Below are positions 9,032 through 17,175 of a stretch of 64,000 nt of DNA, in pieces; position 1 is the first letter of the stretch, and each line of letters begins with the position of its first letter. The position numbers and the translations under genes were made by a program. The stretch lies in NCBI GenBank assembly GCA_012960305.1, contig DUBM01000015.1, positions 26,150-90,149 of the forward strand, given 5' to 3'. The notes below the pieces were generated by a model. The model was not told the origin of the DNA, made no database searches, and saw only the letters and a list, made by a program, of their open reading frames with translations. This DNA is from Gammaproteobacteria bacterium (GTDB taxonomy: Bacteria > Pseudomonadota > Gammaproteobacteria > Pseudomonadales > Pseudohongiellaceae).

Positions 9032-9435
9032 CTCGGTCAACCTCGTTATTATTCGATCTACATTACTAGGTTCTGGTGGTTACTGTAATCGGGCCATCTA
9101 AATATAACAAAGTGTGCACTGTATAGAAATAACGACGTACCTCCCATTTGCGGGATGCAGTCATTGAGTATCAATGCAGAGGCGTGTTTGTCGCGAGGAA
9201 TAGTAGAAAGGGTCGCTGATATGCTAAAACCCCGCAGAGCGAAGTTGTTGAATGGTCACGTCGAGAGTAGCTAGCAATTCGAAATGCTCAAAAATCGAGA
9301 GTGATTTTCAATATCAGTTTTACCAGAGAGTTATCTCATTTAGTACTTTTATCGTTAACAGCAAAAAGGCGGGTCAAACTCACAAAGCTTGGCCCGCCTT
9401 TTTAGGATTTTCACTTAAATTTAAGAGAACTTTGT
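9032..9435. other. Intergenic region between two minus-strand genes
   Basis: About 400 bp. It should carry the promoter of the polyester-hydrolase gene on the left and holds the terminator of the following propeller gene (9363-9403) on the right. I see no gene in it. Confidence 0.5.
9363..9403. terminator. Intrinsic terminator of the propeller gene
   Basis: AAAAAGGCGGG paired with CCCGCCTTTTT. Two further pairs (with one G-T) extend the stem to 13 bp around a loop containing ACTCACAAAG. It lies directly downstream of the minus-strand gene ending at 9436 and is symmetric enough to act on both strands. Confidence 0.85.
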
Positions 9436-10563
9436 TTAGCGTGGCACATACTGCGGTCTAACAATGTGGTCTGGGTTAGCATCAGACCGTGGCACCAATT
9501 TTTGCGGTCGTCCCGCCTGGTTGTCAGTTCCGTACAAGTTGCCATCGTTATCTACTGAGAGTGAGTGCATCTCAATCCACATGTGGGGTCCTTCAACTGG
9601 AAGATTCCACGTATATTCTCTTGAACCGTCTAAATTAAATTGTACAATTTTTGGTGGATTTAAATCTGTCACCCAGGCACTGTCATTACTTACAGTAATA
9701 TCAAGCGGCATGCCAAGGTCACCCCAGTTAGTGACATATTCGTACTTCGGATAGTCAGCAGAACTTTGACGGGCGGTTTGCTGGAAGATTTTAATGTCTC
9801 GGTTATCTCTGTCCAGGGCATATAGATGTTCGTCTGGTCCCCAGGCCAAGCCGTGCACGCTACCAAATTGATGATCTCCAGAACCTTCTTCGCCAAATTC
9901 TGAGTGATAAGATCCATCAGCATTGCGAACAACGATGCGTTTGTTGCCAAGACCATCGGCAATTAAGAATTTACCATCAGGAAGAAAGACGATGTCCTGC
10001 GGTTGGGAATAATGAGTCTCGTCATTACCCGGAACATTCTTTTCGCCCAGCGTCATTAATAACTGCTCACCATCATTTGAGAAAACGTAAATGATGTGGC
10101 CGGTTTCATCAATTAGCCAAAGTTTCTTCTCTTCGTCATAGGGATTCATTCTCAAGCGATGAGGACCCGGTCCGTCCGTCCCCATGAACAAATGATCCCA
10201 CTGATTCCACACTTCCAGTACTTCTCCCTCGCTGTTAAGTACATAGATACAGTTGCGCCAGGTACGGCCGCGGCCACGAAGAATATTCCAGCCCATTGAA
10301 CCCGCGAAGCGAGTGTAGTTATCTGGAATAGGATTAGGCAATTCAGTTTCGCCACGCTGGAGGAAAAAGATCCGATCTTTCGATTCGACAACAACACCTG
10401 AATTTCCTCCCCAGGTGAAGCCATCTTCTGCGAAAGGCTGTATCCAGGTCTCCGTGGTGAAGTCATAAGGGCTTGGACCAATGACACCAGTGTCTTGTGC
10501 CAGTGCAGGTGCAGCAAGAGCGCCCAGCATGAGCATGGCTGCACTAATTTTAAGTTGTCCCAT
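9436..10563 (-). CDS. PAL-like NHL/six-bladed beta-propeller protein, exported (catalytic Tyr replaced)
   Basis: 375 residues with a signal peptide (cleavage after A-L-A-Q, about 23) and NHL-type repeats throughout. The pattern of peptidyl-alpha-hydroxyglycine alpha-amidating lyase (PAL) can be followed: F-F-L-Q-R-G-E (Arg70, matching rat Arg533), G-P-H-R-L (His135, matching zinc ligand His585), S-V-H-G-L-A (His237, matching His690), L-D-R-D-N-R (Arg252, matching Arg706) and E-M-H-S-L-S (His333, matching His786). At the position of catalytic Tyr654 it reads D-G-L-G-N-K-R, so Tyr is Leu205. The metal site looks intact but lyase activity is doubtful. Two closer PAL-like proteins lie at 52-55 kb. 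Ribosome site GAGAGGAAGAAGAGA precedes the ATG. It is monocistronic, with its own terminator. Confidence 0.75.
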   Translation of the reverse strand: MGQLKISAAMLMLGALAAPALAQDTGVIGPSPYDFTTETWIQPFAEDGFTWGGNSGVVVESKDRIFFLQRGETELPNPIPDNYTRFAGSMGWNILRGRGRTWRNCIYVLNSEGEVLEVWNQWDHLFMGTDGPGPHRLRMNPYDEEKKLWLIDETGHIIYVFSNDGEQLLMTLGEKNVPGNDETHYSQPQDIVFLPDGKFLIADGLGNKRIVVRNADGSYHSEFGEEGSGDHQFGSVHGLAWGPDEHLYALDRDNRDIKIFQQTARQSSADYPKYEYVTNWGDLGMPLDITVSNDSAWVTDLNPPKIVQFNLDGSREYTWNLPVEGPHMWIEMHSLSVDNDGNLYGTDNQAGRPQKLVPRSDANPDHIVRPQYVPR

Positions 10564-10860
10564 TCTCTTCTTCCTCTCTACAGGGGAGTATTTTCGGATA
10601 TAAATTTATGTTGGGCAAATCTAGCACTGAAGTGCGATGAATTGAAGGAAAATGACACTAGGCCGGTGAAAAGAATCAATATTTTTGCAATTCTCGGGGA
10701 TTAATCAACGCGCTTCAAGAGCTTAATTCAAAGAAATTTTACGTTGGATTTCGACAGGAAGCGATTTCATTCTTTCTCTCATCGAATAGTCGTTCTTATT
10801 ACGAGCTTAATAGTTCTGATGGCACACAGCATGAATTATTTTTAACTTTGACTGCATCAC

Positions 10861-11088
10861 ATGATCAAACAGCGGCAACTGAGCAAAAAATTGACTCTTC
10901 TCTATACACTGCAAATCAATTTAGAGATATCCAGTGATTCTGATCTTGCCAGACAGCTAGATTTATCGAGACAGTCCATAAATATGTGGACGCGAGGCAC
11001 TAAAATTCGAATGGGAGATATGATCCCGGTTCGTCACCTTCAAAACCGCGCTAATTTGTTCCAGATGGAGGAAATCTGGTCTACTTAA
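10861..11088 (+). CDS. Small helix-turn-helix protein
   Basis: 75 residues without a signal peptide. The segment S-D-S-D-L-A-R-Q-L-D-L-S-R-Q-S-I-N-M-W (about 25-43) is a good helix-turn-helix of the XRE/Cro type: D-L-A-R-x-L at helix 2, then S-R-Q-S-I-N-M-W at the recognition helix. The remainder is basic. It lies upstream of, and on the same strand as, a cupin gene (78 bp gap) and may regulate it or be a solitary phage-type regulator. The reading frame is short and family support is only the motif. Confidence 0.5.
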   Translation: MIKQRQLSKKLTLLYTLQINLEISSDSDLARQLDLSRQSINMWTRGTKIRMGDMIPVRHLQNRANLFQMEEIWST

Positions 11089-11166
11089 TCCTAGATATGA
11101 GTGTGATAAGGTACTACTTGAAGGTTGTGCCTCTATCAAAATTTAAATAGTTGAGAAGTGTCAATT

Positions 11167-11634
11167 ATGACTACAACATCGAAAATCAAAACGGTAAGTT
11201 TGAGAATTTTGAAGATTATTCTTTTTGGATTCCTACTTAGTACTTCTTCCTATGGGCAGGAACAGACCAGCCCGGTGACGCTTAATCTCGATGATGTTAA
11301 TTGGGGCCCAACTGGCGGCGGAAATGGATCGCCCCTTGGGTTGCGGACAGCGCGGCAAGGTATTGATCCGGTAACCGGTGGTATTACCTACTATGCAATG
11401 TTTCCAGCTGGCTCCCATTTCGACCTGCATTGGCATACTCATGATGAATATGTGGTAGTGGTGAAGGGGTCAGTTGTCATTGAACTGGGGGAGGAAACAC
11501 ACTCTCTCACCGTTGGTAGTTATGTGGTGATTCCTGGAAAAATGAATCATTCCTGGGACGTGCCTTTAGATGGTGAAGTGGTGATTCTAGTGCGACGTGC
11601 TGGGCCAGCTGATTTTCATTATGTCGACAAATAG
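11167..11634 (+). CDS. Exported cupin-domain protein
   Basis: 155 residues with an N-terminal leader ending near Y-G-Q and a single cupin barrel. Motif 1 is canonical: F-D-L-H-W-H-T-H-D-E-Y-V-V-V-V-K-G (H-x-H...E), and motif 2 is P-G-K-M-N-H-S-W-D, giving a likely 3-His/1-Glu metal site. An in-frame GTG lies at 11158. I chose the ATG at 11167 because GAGAAG (11153-11158) is spaced 8 nt from it. It is not a close copy of the 7.4 kb cupin. Function unknown; ligand-binding or small-molecule dioxygenase/isomerase roles are all possible for this fold. Confidence 0.8.
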   Translation: MTTTSKIKTVSLRILKIILFGFLLSTSSYGQEQTSPVTLNLDDVNWGPTGGGNGSPLGLRTARQGIDPVTGGITYYAMFPAGSHFDLHWHTHDEYVVVVKGSVVIELGEETHSLTVGSYVVIPGKMNHSWDVPLDGEVVILVRRAGPADFHYVDK

Positions 11635-11860
11635 CTGATTAGTCGAACTTAGTGGTTCATTGACGTGCCCTTCCAAGTCTTTGAATCTTCTGGCTAAAAT
11701 CACAATTTGTCACAAAAAACCACCTAATTACTTTGGCTTACAGTCGCAGAGTTGAAGTCCTAATTGGGCTTTCTATGGTATTCTTTGCCTACAAATTACT
11801 GATCTGTTTAGAGCTGATCAGCCAGAACATGAAACACAATGCCTTGCGGGATATTAAAGC

Positions 11861-13027
11861 ATGAACAATAAGCTGAATAACTCATCTAAAATTTTAACCG
11901 GCCTTGTTGTAGCGATCGGTTTGTTCACTACCACAGCATTTTCGCAGTCTGGAAGCGTCAGTAATGACTACCCTGAATTGGCTGGACTTTATAATGCCTT
12001 TGACGTAACCCAGGCGCAGTTATTAGACGCCATCGCTGAAATCAATTCTGACCCATCTACCATGCAGGCTCGTATGGACTTGCGTATGGAGTTGGATATG
12101 GTTGCCAATATGAGCATGCAGGAAATGATGGCCGCAGGAATGGGCCATGGTGAAATGGGCGATATGGCAATGACTGGGCCTTATGGGGAGTTGGAAGTTG
12201 ATGCACGTATGGCAATCAACGATATTGTTCGAGGGTCTCATTCTGCAGCTGATGCCGCCAGTGCCTTTGAAAATTCCGCCGCACTAACTACTCACGCTGC
12301 TCGTGTACTGGCCTATGGTCGTGAATTCGAAAACAAGGTTTGGGATATCTTTGCTGATACTTCCACTTCAATTTATGAGAAGCGCCAAAATGTTACTGCC
12401 GCTATCGAAGTCTACCAAACTGGAGATGCTCAGCACGCTGTGACGGTTACACCCAAAAGTGCAGCTTTATATCTAGATACTGAATATTCAAATGGACTGA
12501 AAGCTGGCTTCCCTCGCTTGGGTGCTTTGCTTTGGACTAATCAGTGGCTGCAACTTGCCTCTTTGGAAGCCATTATCATCGGTCAGGTTGATCCGCAGTT
12601 TGCCGGTAATGTTGGATTAACTGTCGAGCGTTACTGGAATAAGGTTGGTTCTGACACAGGTATGACCATGTTTCCAGTGCCAAATGAGATGCCTAGTGTG
12701 CCAGCGATATCACCCCAGCTTTATAGTCAGTCTCCGGATGCAGCCGTGATTATCGACAATCTGAATATGTTAGAAGCTGCTATTGCTGACATTATTGCCT
12801 ATCCAGTGGTTGAGGATCGTGAATCAGCTATTAATAATGCGGTTGCTCAATTTACCGCCCAAGAAGATTACGTTACTGACACAATGGATTATTTGCTTTC
12901 CGCTCTGCGTGGTGGAATCTTTAATCAAGGTGGCCCTGCGATCGGAGAGCTTGATCGTTCGGAGAGGAATCGTTCGCGCTCAGCTATGAACATGCAGCAC
13001 ACTATGATCATGTCTGCTCCTCAATAA
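11861..13027 (+). CDS. Exported helical protein with a methionine-rich segment, function unknown
   Basis: 388 residues with a signal peptide (about 1-29, A-F-S-Q). I do not recognise the family. The mature part is mostly helical, Ala- and Leu-rich, without membrane segments. Its striking feature is residues 68-104, where 12 of 37 residues are Met, including M-S-M-Q-E-M-M and G-M-G-H-G-E-M-G-D-M-A-M. Such Met/His clusters bind Cu(I) in periplasmic copper proteins. That suggests, but does not show, a copper-related role, which would suit a window with several copper-monooxygenase-like proteins. It is transcribed alone and is followed by a strong terminator. Confidence 0.6.
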   Translation: MNNKLNNSSKILTGLVVAIGLFTTTAFSQSGSVSNDYPELAGLYNAFDVTQAQLLDAIAEINSDPSTMQARMDLRMELDMVANMSMQEMMAAGMGHGEMGDMAMTGPYGELEVDARMAINDIVRGSHSAADAASAFENSAALTTHAARVLAYGREFENKVWDIFADTSTSIYEKRQNVTAAIEVYQTGDAQHAVTVTPKSAALYLDTEYSNGLKAGFPRLGALLWTNQWLQLASLEAIIIGQVDPQFAGNVGLTVERYWNKVGSDTGMTMFPVPNEMPSVPAISPQLYSQSPDAAVIIDNLNMLEAAIADIIAYPVVEDRESAINNAVAQFTAQEDYVTDTMDYLLSALRGGIFNQGGPAIGELDRSERNRSRSAMNMQHTMIMSAPQ

Positions 13028-13072
13028 GTAGTAAGTGGTCAATTGGCTGTACTAGCAGTTTATACGCTTGAT

Positions 13073-13102
13073 AAAAAAGGGTGACTAGAGTCACCCTTTT
13101 TT
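13073..13102. terminator. Bidirectional intrinsic terminator
   Basis: A-run, GGGTGAC, loop TAGA, GTCACCC, T-run. It separates the convergent Met-rich protein and GMC oxidoreductase genes. Confidence 0.9.
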
Positions 13103-13148
13103 ATTGCGCTATTTTTGCTACCAAGTGCCCATTCTAAATCTATCTGCT

Positions 13149-14858
13149 TTAGATTTTCCCTTCCGCCAGCAGATCAGCCGCATAGTGCGACGCTCTCGCG
13201 GTGAATGCCATATAAGATAAGGAAGGGTTTTGACAAGCCGAAGATGTCATGAATGAGCCATCGCTGATAAATAAATTAGGTACTTCATGTGCTTGACACC
13301 AGCCATTGAGGACGGAAGTCGCCGGGTCGCGCCCCATTCTTGCACTACCCATTTCATGAATTCGATTCCCGGGCTTGGTTATATTAACCGGTGCGGAATT
13401 AATATCGGTACAGCCTGCCGTTTCTAACATGGCGATTGCATCTCGTCGTGCTGATTCCAACATCAACAACTCATTCTTGCTGTAGGTTACATGAAAGTGT
13501 GCCTGGGGATTGCCCCACTTGTCGGTATTTTTCGACAGGGTAACCCGGTTTTCTGGATTCGGTAATTGCTCGCCGAAGGCGCCGATGGAAACCCGCCAAG
13601 GGCCGGGACTGTTATGGGATTCTTTAAAGTCTTTGCCTATACCAGCAATTTGTCCGCCAGCGTTTCTAAGAGGACTTGCAGTACCCTGATAACCAAAGCC
13701 ACGCTTGAAGGGTTTGTCGTGTTCAGTAATATTGGCATAGCGGGGAATATATATACCGCCGGGTTTTCTACCGAAAGTAGTCTTGTTATCGAAGTCATGC
13801 ATCAAACCATTTGCTCCAGCACCACTGATGTGATCCATGAGGTTTCGTCCAACCTGATCGGAGCCATTGGCAAGACCATTGGGGAAGGCTGCGGATTTGG
13901 ATTGTAGTAAGATCATTGCAGAGGCAATGGTTGAAGCATTTAGAAATAGTAGCTTGGATGAATAGAAGCGAGTTTTATTTGTTACTGCATCAATAATATT
14001 TACGCCGGTTACTCTCTTCGTGGCAGCATCATATTCCAAGGATTGCACGATGGCGTTATGCACCATAGTGCAATTATTAGTTCGCATTGCTGCCGGTAAA
14101 GTGGCATTGACTGAGGAGAAGTAGGCTTTGAATAGGCAGCCATGTTCGCAACGACTACGAGATTGACAGTTGGAGCGCCCAAGAGATTTTTGTTCGTCTG
14201 TGGCATCGGTGAGATGACCCACGCGCGCGGGAATTACTTTGCGACCAGGAAAGGCGGCTTCAACGCGTTCTTTGAATGCTTGTTCGGCGCAGCTTAATTG
14301 GAAAGCTGGCTGAAAAACACTGTCAGGCAGTTGCGGCAATCCTTCTTCGCTGCCGGCGATGCCAGCAAATTTTTCTACGTGTTCATACCATGGAACAATT
14401 TCTTCATAACGAACAGGCCAGTCAATGCCAATGCCTTCTTCAGCGTTAGCGGTGAAGTCCTGCGGACCCATACGATAAGTTTGGCGGCTCCACATCAGCG
14501 AGCGACCACCAGTGTGATAGCCCCTCAACCAATCATAGCTGGTCCCTACCGCTTCTTCGTAAGGATGTTCGTCATCCTTTACCCAAAAATCTTTATTAGA
14601 TTCTTTAACTGCGTAGGCTACGCCTGGGTATTGTTTGAAGTAGTGCTTAGAGATTTCATCCTGAGAAATACGATCGAGATTCTTTTTATCCCATGGTGGA
14701 ATATGGTCGCTATAATCTTTTTCGGGGGTGATCTCCGGGCCACGCTCTAATACCAATACCTTTAGACCCCGTTCGGCGAGTTCTTTGGCACTCCATCCAC
14801 CACTCATTCCGGATCCAACTACAATTGCATCAAAATCTGCCAACGCTATTTCTCCCAA
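13149..14858 (-). CDS. GMC-family FAD-dependent oxidoreductase (sugar/alcohol dehydrogenase large subunit type)
   Basis: 569 residues. The N-terminus carries the dinucleotide-binding motif G-S-G-M-S-G-G at about 16-22 and the strand ending V-L-E-R-G. Further in are the GMC block G-G-R-S-L-M-W-S-R-Q, a Cys-containing stretch C-x5-C-x3-C (R-S-N-C-Q-S-R-S-R-C-E-H-G-C), and the C-terminal H-E-M-G-S-A-R-M-G and N-P-S-L-S-Y-M-A-F-T-A-R regions that hold the catalytic His/Asn pair in the family. It oxidises a hydroxyl group of a sugar or related alcohol. It has no signal peptide. The small subunit just upstream has a Tat-type leader, so the pair is probably exported together as in gluconate and glucoside 3-dehydrogenases. 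The genes are 40 bp apart with the small subunit first. No cytochrome subunit gene is adjacent. Substrate is unknown. Confidence 0.88.
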   Translation of the reverse strand: MGEIALADFDAIVVGSGMSGGWSAKELAERGLKVLVLERGPEITPEKDYSDHIPPWDKKNLDRISQDEISKHYFKQYPGVAYAVKESNKDFWVKDDEHPYEEAVGTSYDWLRGYHTGGRSLMWSRQTYRMGPQDFTANAEEGIGIDWPVRYEEIVPWYEHVEKFAGIAGSEEGLPQLPDSVFQPAFQLSCAEQAFKERVEAAFPGRKVIPARVGHLTDATDEQKSLGRSNCQSRSRCEHGCLFKAYFSSVNATLPAAMRTNNCTMVHNAIVQSLEYDAATKRVTGVNIIDAVTNKTRFYSSKLLFLNASTIASAMILLQSKSAAFPNGLANGSDQVGRNLMDHISGAGANGLMHDFDNKTTFGRKPGGIYIPRYANITEHDKPFKRGFGYQGTASPLRNAGGQIAGIGKDFKESHNSPGPWRVSIGAFGEQLPNPENRVTLSKNTDKWGNPQAHFHVTYSKNELLMLESARRDAIAMLETAGCTDINSAPVNITKPGNRIHEMGSARMGRDPATSVLNGWCQAHEVPNLFISDGSFMTSSACQNPSLSYMAFTARASHYAADLLAEGKI

Positions 14859-14898
14859 GCTGATTATTTTTCTTATCGAATGATTGCTTATTATTTTT

Positions 14899-15426
14899 TT
14901 AAGATTGGATCTCTACGCAGGGATCCCATCTACCAGGCACTGCTTCCCAGCGTTGTTCTTGTAAGGCACCTTCTTCTGTAGCGAAGTATCCTCGAGTGAT
15001 CAAGCCTTTCAAATTTCGATAACCCCCATAACCTGATGCGCCGGAGAATGCCTGAGCGTCCAGAGCAGAGAGTTGTTGCACTGCTTTGGTATCCGTCGCC
15101 ACCAGGAAGTTGCTGTCCAGCATGTTCTTAATTTCCTCAACTGCTTTACGGTGTGAGGCTTTAGTTTCAGTATTGGCCCACTCTGCCATTAGGCCATCGA
15201 TAAACCCCGGTATATTTACATCCAGCGCTCCAGGAGTATCAGTGCGGGGAATGATGAGATCGCTGATACGTGCTATCAGCGCCGCTTCCTGTTGATTGTA
15301 AAATCGCATCGATCCGGTGGTCATCGAAGAGGCAGTAACACTTCCCACTCCACCACAGCCGGTGAGCATGGAAGCGCCGCCAACGGATACGATTAGGCCT
15401 TGTAACACTTCGCGCCTAGTTTTCAT
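14899..15426 (-). CDS. Gluconate 2-dehydrogenase subunit 3-like protein (Tat-exported small subunit)
   Basis: 175 residues from the preferred ATG at 15426. An in-frame upstream ATG exists at 15465, but AGGA spaced about 10 nt and the leader (M-K-T-R-R-E-V-L-Q-G-L) favour the shorter form. The twin Arg followed by a Gly/Val-rich stretch and L-T-G-C indicates a Tat leader, possibly with a lipobox. The body has Y-N-Q-Q-E-A-A-L-I-A-R-I-S-D-L-I-I-P-R-T-D-T-P-G-A split over the usual start of this family, and ends in W-x-A-V-P-G-R-W. It should assist maturation, export and anchoring of the GMC flavoprotein encoded downstream. Confidence 0.85.
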   Translation of the reverse strand: MKTRREVLQGLIVSVGGASMLTGCGGVGSVTASSMTTGSMRFYNQQEAALIARISDLIIPRTDTPGALDVNIPGFIDGLMAEWANTETKASHRKAVEEIKNMLDSNFLVATDTKAVQQLSALDAQAFSGASGYGGYRNLKGLITRGYFATEEGALQEQRWEAVPGRWDPCVEIQS

Positions 15427-15555
15427 TGAATCTTTTTCCTGAAGACTTTGAATACGCCTAAGCATAGAGAAAAAGCGGCTTCAGTTATAGTCTTTAGTAG
15501 TTCGCGTGAGAATGAACTTTGGTAGAGGAGATGGTGCTTTTTGTCGATGCAATAA

Positions 15556-15584
15556 AAAAGGCCAGTAGCTTTCGCCGCTGGCCT
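15556..15584. terminator. Intrinsic terminator
   Basis: AAAGGCCAG paired with CTGGCCTTT around a 12-nt loop. It lies downstream of the monooxygenase gene that ends at 15617 on the minus strand. Confidence 0.8.
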
Positions 15585-15616
15585 TTCTATCTGTCCGGAA
15601 CTCCTAAAAAGTAGAG

Positions 15617-16960
15617 CTAGTCTGAACCTGCTAAAGAGCGTTCTTCTTTTTCTTTTCGTTCAGCTGCCAATTGCTCGTAGCCTTCATCATCCAGGTGAGT
15701 AATTGCCAGCCAGGCGTGAGTCATTTCATCACCAGTGCGGCTACCGCCGACGACCCACATGTCAGGGTCTGGATTGTTTGGATTGTTAGCGGTATTGTCG
15801 TACCACTGCTTCAATACCAGCACTGCTCCTGCTGGGACTAATGGAGCGACATCAGGCTCATAGATATGACTGTGATGCCAGGTAGCACTCCAGTTTGAGA
15901 TCTGGCTAATCTCTTCGGTGCGACCAGTCTCTGGATAGAAAATCTCAAGAGAAGCAGCATTCATGCGCAGATGACCGTGGGGCTGAAAACTATCAACTCG
16001 AACCGGGTGATCGAATGAATGAAAACCCTGAGTCATTTGATAACCATTGGGAGGAATTACCAGGTCACTCTGTTGGCTGATGCGATAGTTTCTCAGGTCC
16101 TGCTTATACTTAGCTTCTTCAGCATATTCTTCAGGGTGCAACCAAAGACCGATTTCGACAACGTTGTCTTCGATCATCTGGCCCTCAGCAGTGGCTCCTA
16201 CCCCGCCTGGGAACATGTGAATGCTCCAGCGTACCATCGAGCCGGCAGGAATGGTTCGACATACACCGTCGGGTACGATCTCTCCCCATTTGCCCATAGC
16301 ATATTCAGTTAGTTGGCCATAACGCTCGTACTCGCCTTCTTCATTAAGTGTTTCAACGGAAGAATTGGCATGGTGAACAACTGCTTTGGCATCTCCACGA
16401 GGTTTAACCTGAACTGCCTTAATGCAACGTTCACTAGTTACCCCAGTTGGCACATAATGATTGCTCCAGAGGTCGTTACCGTTTGCGGGGATGTCCATTG
16501 AGACGGAAGGAATCACTAAATCTGGTGAACCAAATTGGCTAAAAAAGTTCCATTCATCCGGATCAGCGAGTTCTGCTGGGGCTACTTCAATATCAGGATC
16601 ACCTAGTGGTGCGCCTTGATTTACCCAGGCAATAATGGCGTCGATCTCTTCTTCTTTGAGGCGCCAATCACCTTGTAATTCTTGAATGCCAATACCATGG
16701 TCGTATGCATAGGGAGGCATTTCTCTGCTGGCTACTTTGTATTGAATCAAAGGAGCCCAGGGCCGTACTTGTTCATAGTTTTCGAATTGCATTGGACCAA
16801 TGCCACCTTCACGGTGACAAACCACGCAATTGTCATTAATGATTCGACCTACTTGGCCATTATAGGTAACCCCTTCATGCTCTTGCGCAGACACCTGAGT
16901 CTGGAACCCGAGCAATGCGAAGGCAGCAAGGCTCAACCACGACGCTTTTGGAATTTTCAT
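15617..16960 (-). CDS. Cytochrome c - PHM-like type II copper monooxygenase fusion (type A, copy 1)
   Basis: 447 residues with a signal peptide (A-F-A-L-L-G...V-S-A-Q, about 1-26). A class I haem c motif C-V-V-C-H sits at 45-49, with S-R-E-M-P-P at 78-83 as probable Met ligand region. The rest resembles the two-domain PHM fold: V-H-H-A (His196/His197, CuH site), S-I-H-M-F (His248), Q-P-H-G-H (His328/His330, CuM site) and D-E-M-T-H-A-W (Met413, CuM). Thus all six copper-ligand positions of rat PHM (His107, 108, 172, 242, 244, Met314) have plausible counterparts. It has no redoxin domain. A highly similar paralogue lies immediately upstream (17176-18534), separated by a terminator. Likely a periplasmic hydroxylase fed electrons through its haem; substrate unknown. 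Confidence 0.8.
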   Translation of the reverse strand: MKIPKASWLSLAAFALLGFQTQVSAQEHEGVTYNGQVGRIINDNCVVCHREGGIGPMQFENYEQVRPWAPLIQYKVASREMPPYAYDHGIGIQELQGDWRLKEEEIDAIIAWVNQGAPLGDPDIEVAPAELADPDEWNFFSQFGSPDLVIPSVSMDIPANGNDLWSNHYVPTGVTSERCIKAVQVKPRGDAKAVVHHANSSVETLNEEGEYERYGQLTEYAMGKWGEIVPDGVCRTIPAGSMVRWSIHMFPGGVGATAEGQMIEDNVVEIGLWLHPEEYAEEAKYKQDLRNYRISQQSDLVIPPNGYQMTQGFHSFDHPVRVDSFQPHGHLRMNAASLEIFYPETGRTEEISQISNWSATWHHSHIYEPDVAPLVPAGAVLVLKQWYDNTANNPNNPDPDMWVVGGSRTGDEMTHAWLAITHLDDEGYEQLAAERKEKEERSLAGSD

Positions 16961-17096
16961 GTCTCTCTCCTTTAAGAATCATTCACTTATCACTGGGACA
17001 AACAGGTTTCGAGCCGATCATTCGAATCATCAATAATCGTATGTATTATAGTTTATTCTCTTTCAATTGTAGTAAATAGTAAAGAATCAGGGTAAG

Positions 17097-17132
17097 AAAA
17101 AAGGCCTGTAGGTAACCCTACAGGCCTTTTTT
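17097..17132. terminator. Intrinsic terminator between the tandem monooxygenase genes
   Basis: AAAAAAGGCCTGTAGG, loop GTAA-like, CCTACAGGCCTTTTTT: a near-perfect long stem with A- and T-runs. It follows the upstream copy (minus strand), so the two copies are probably transcribed separately. Confidence 0.9.
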
Positions 17133-17175
17133 ATCTAACTATTCTATCTAGTAACTCAGTAGAAGCTTGATTCTA

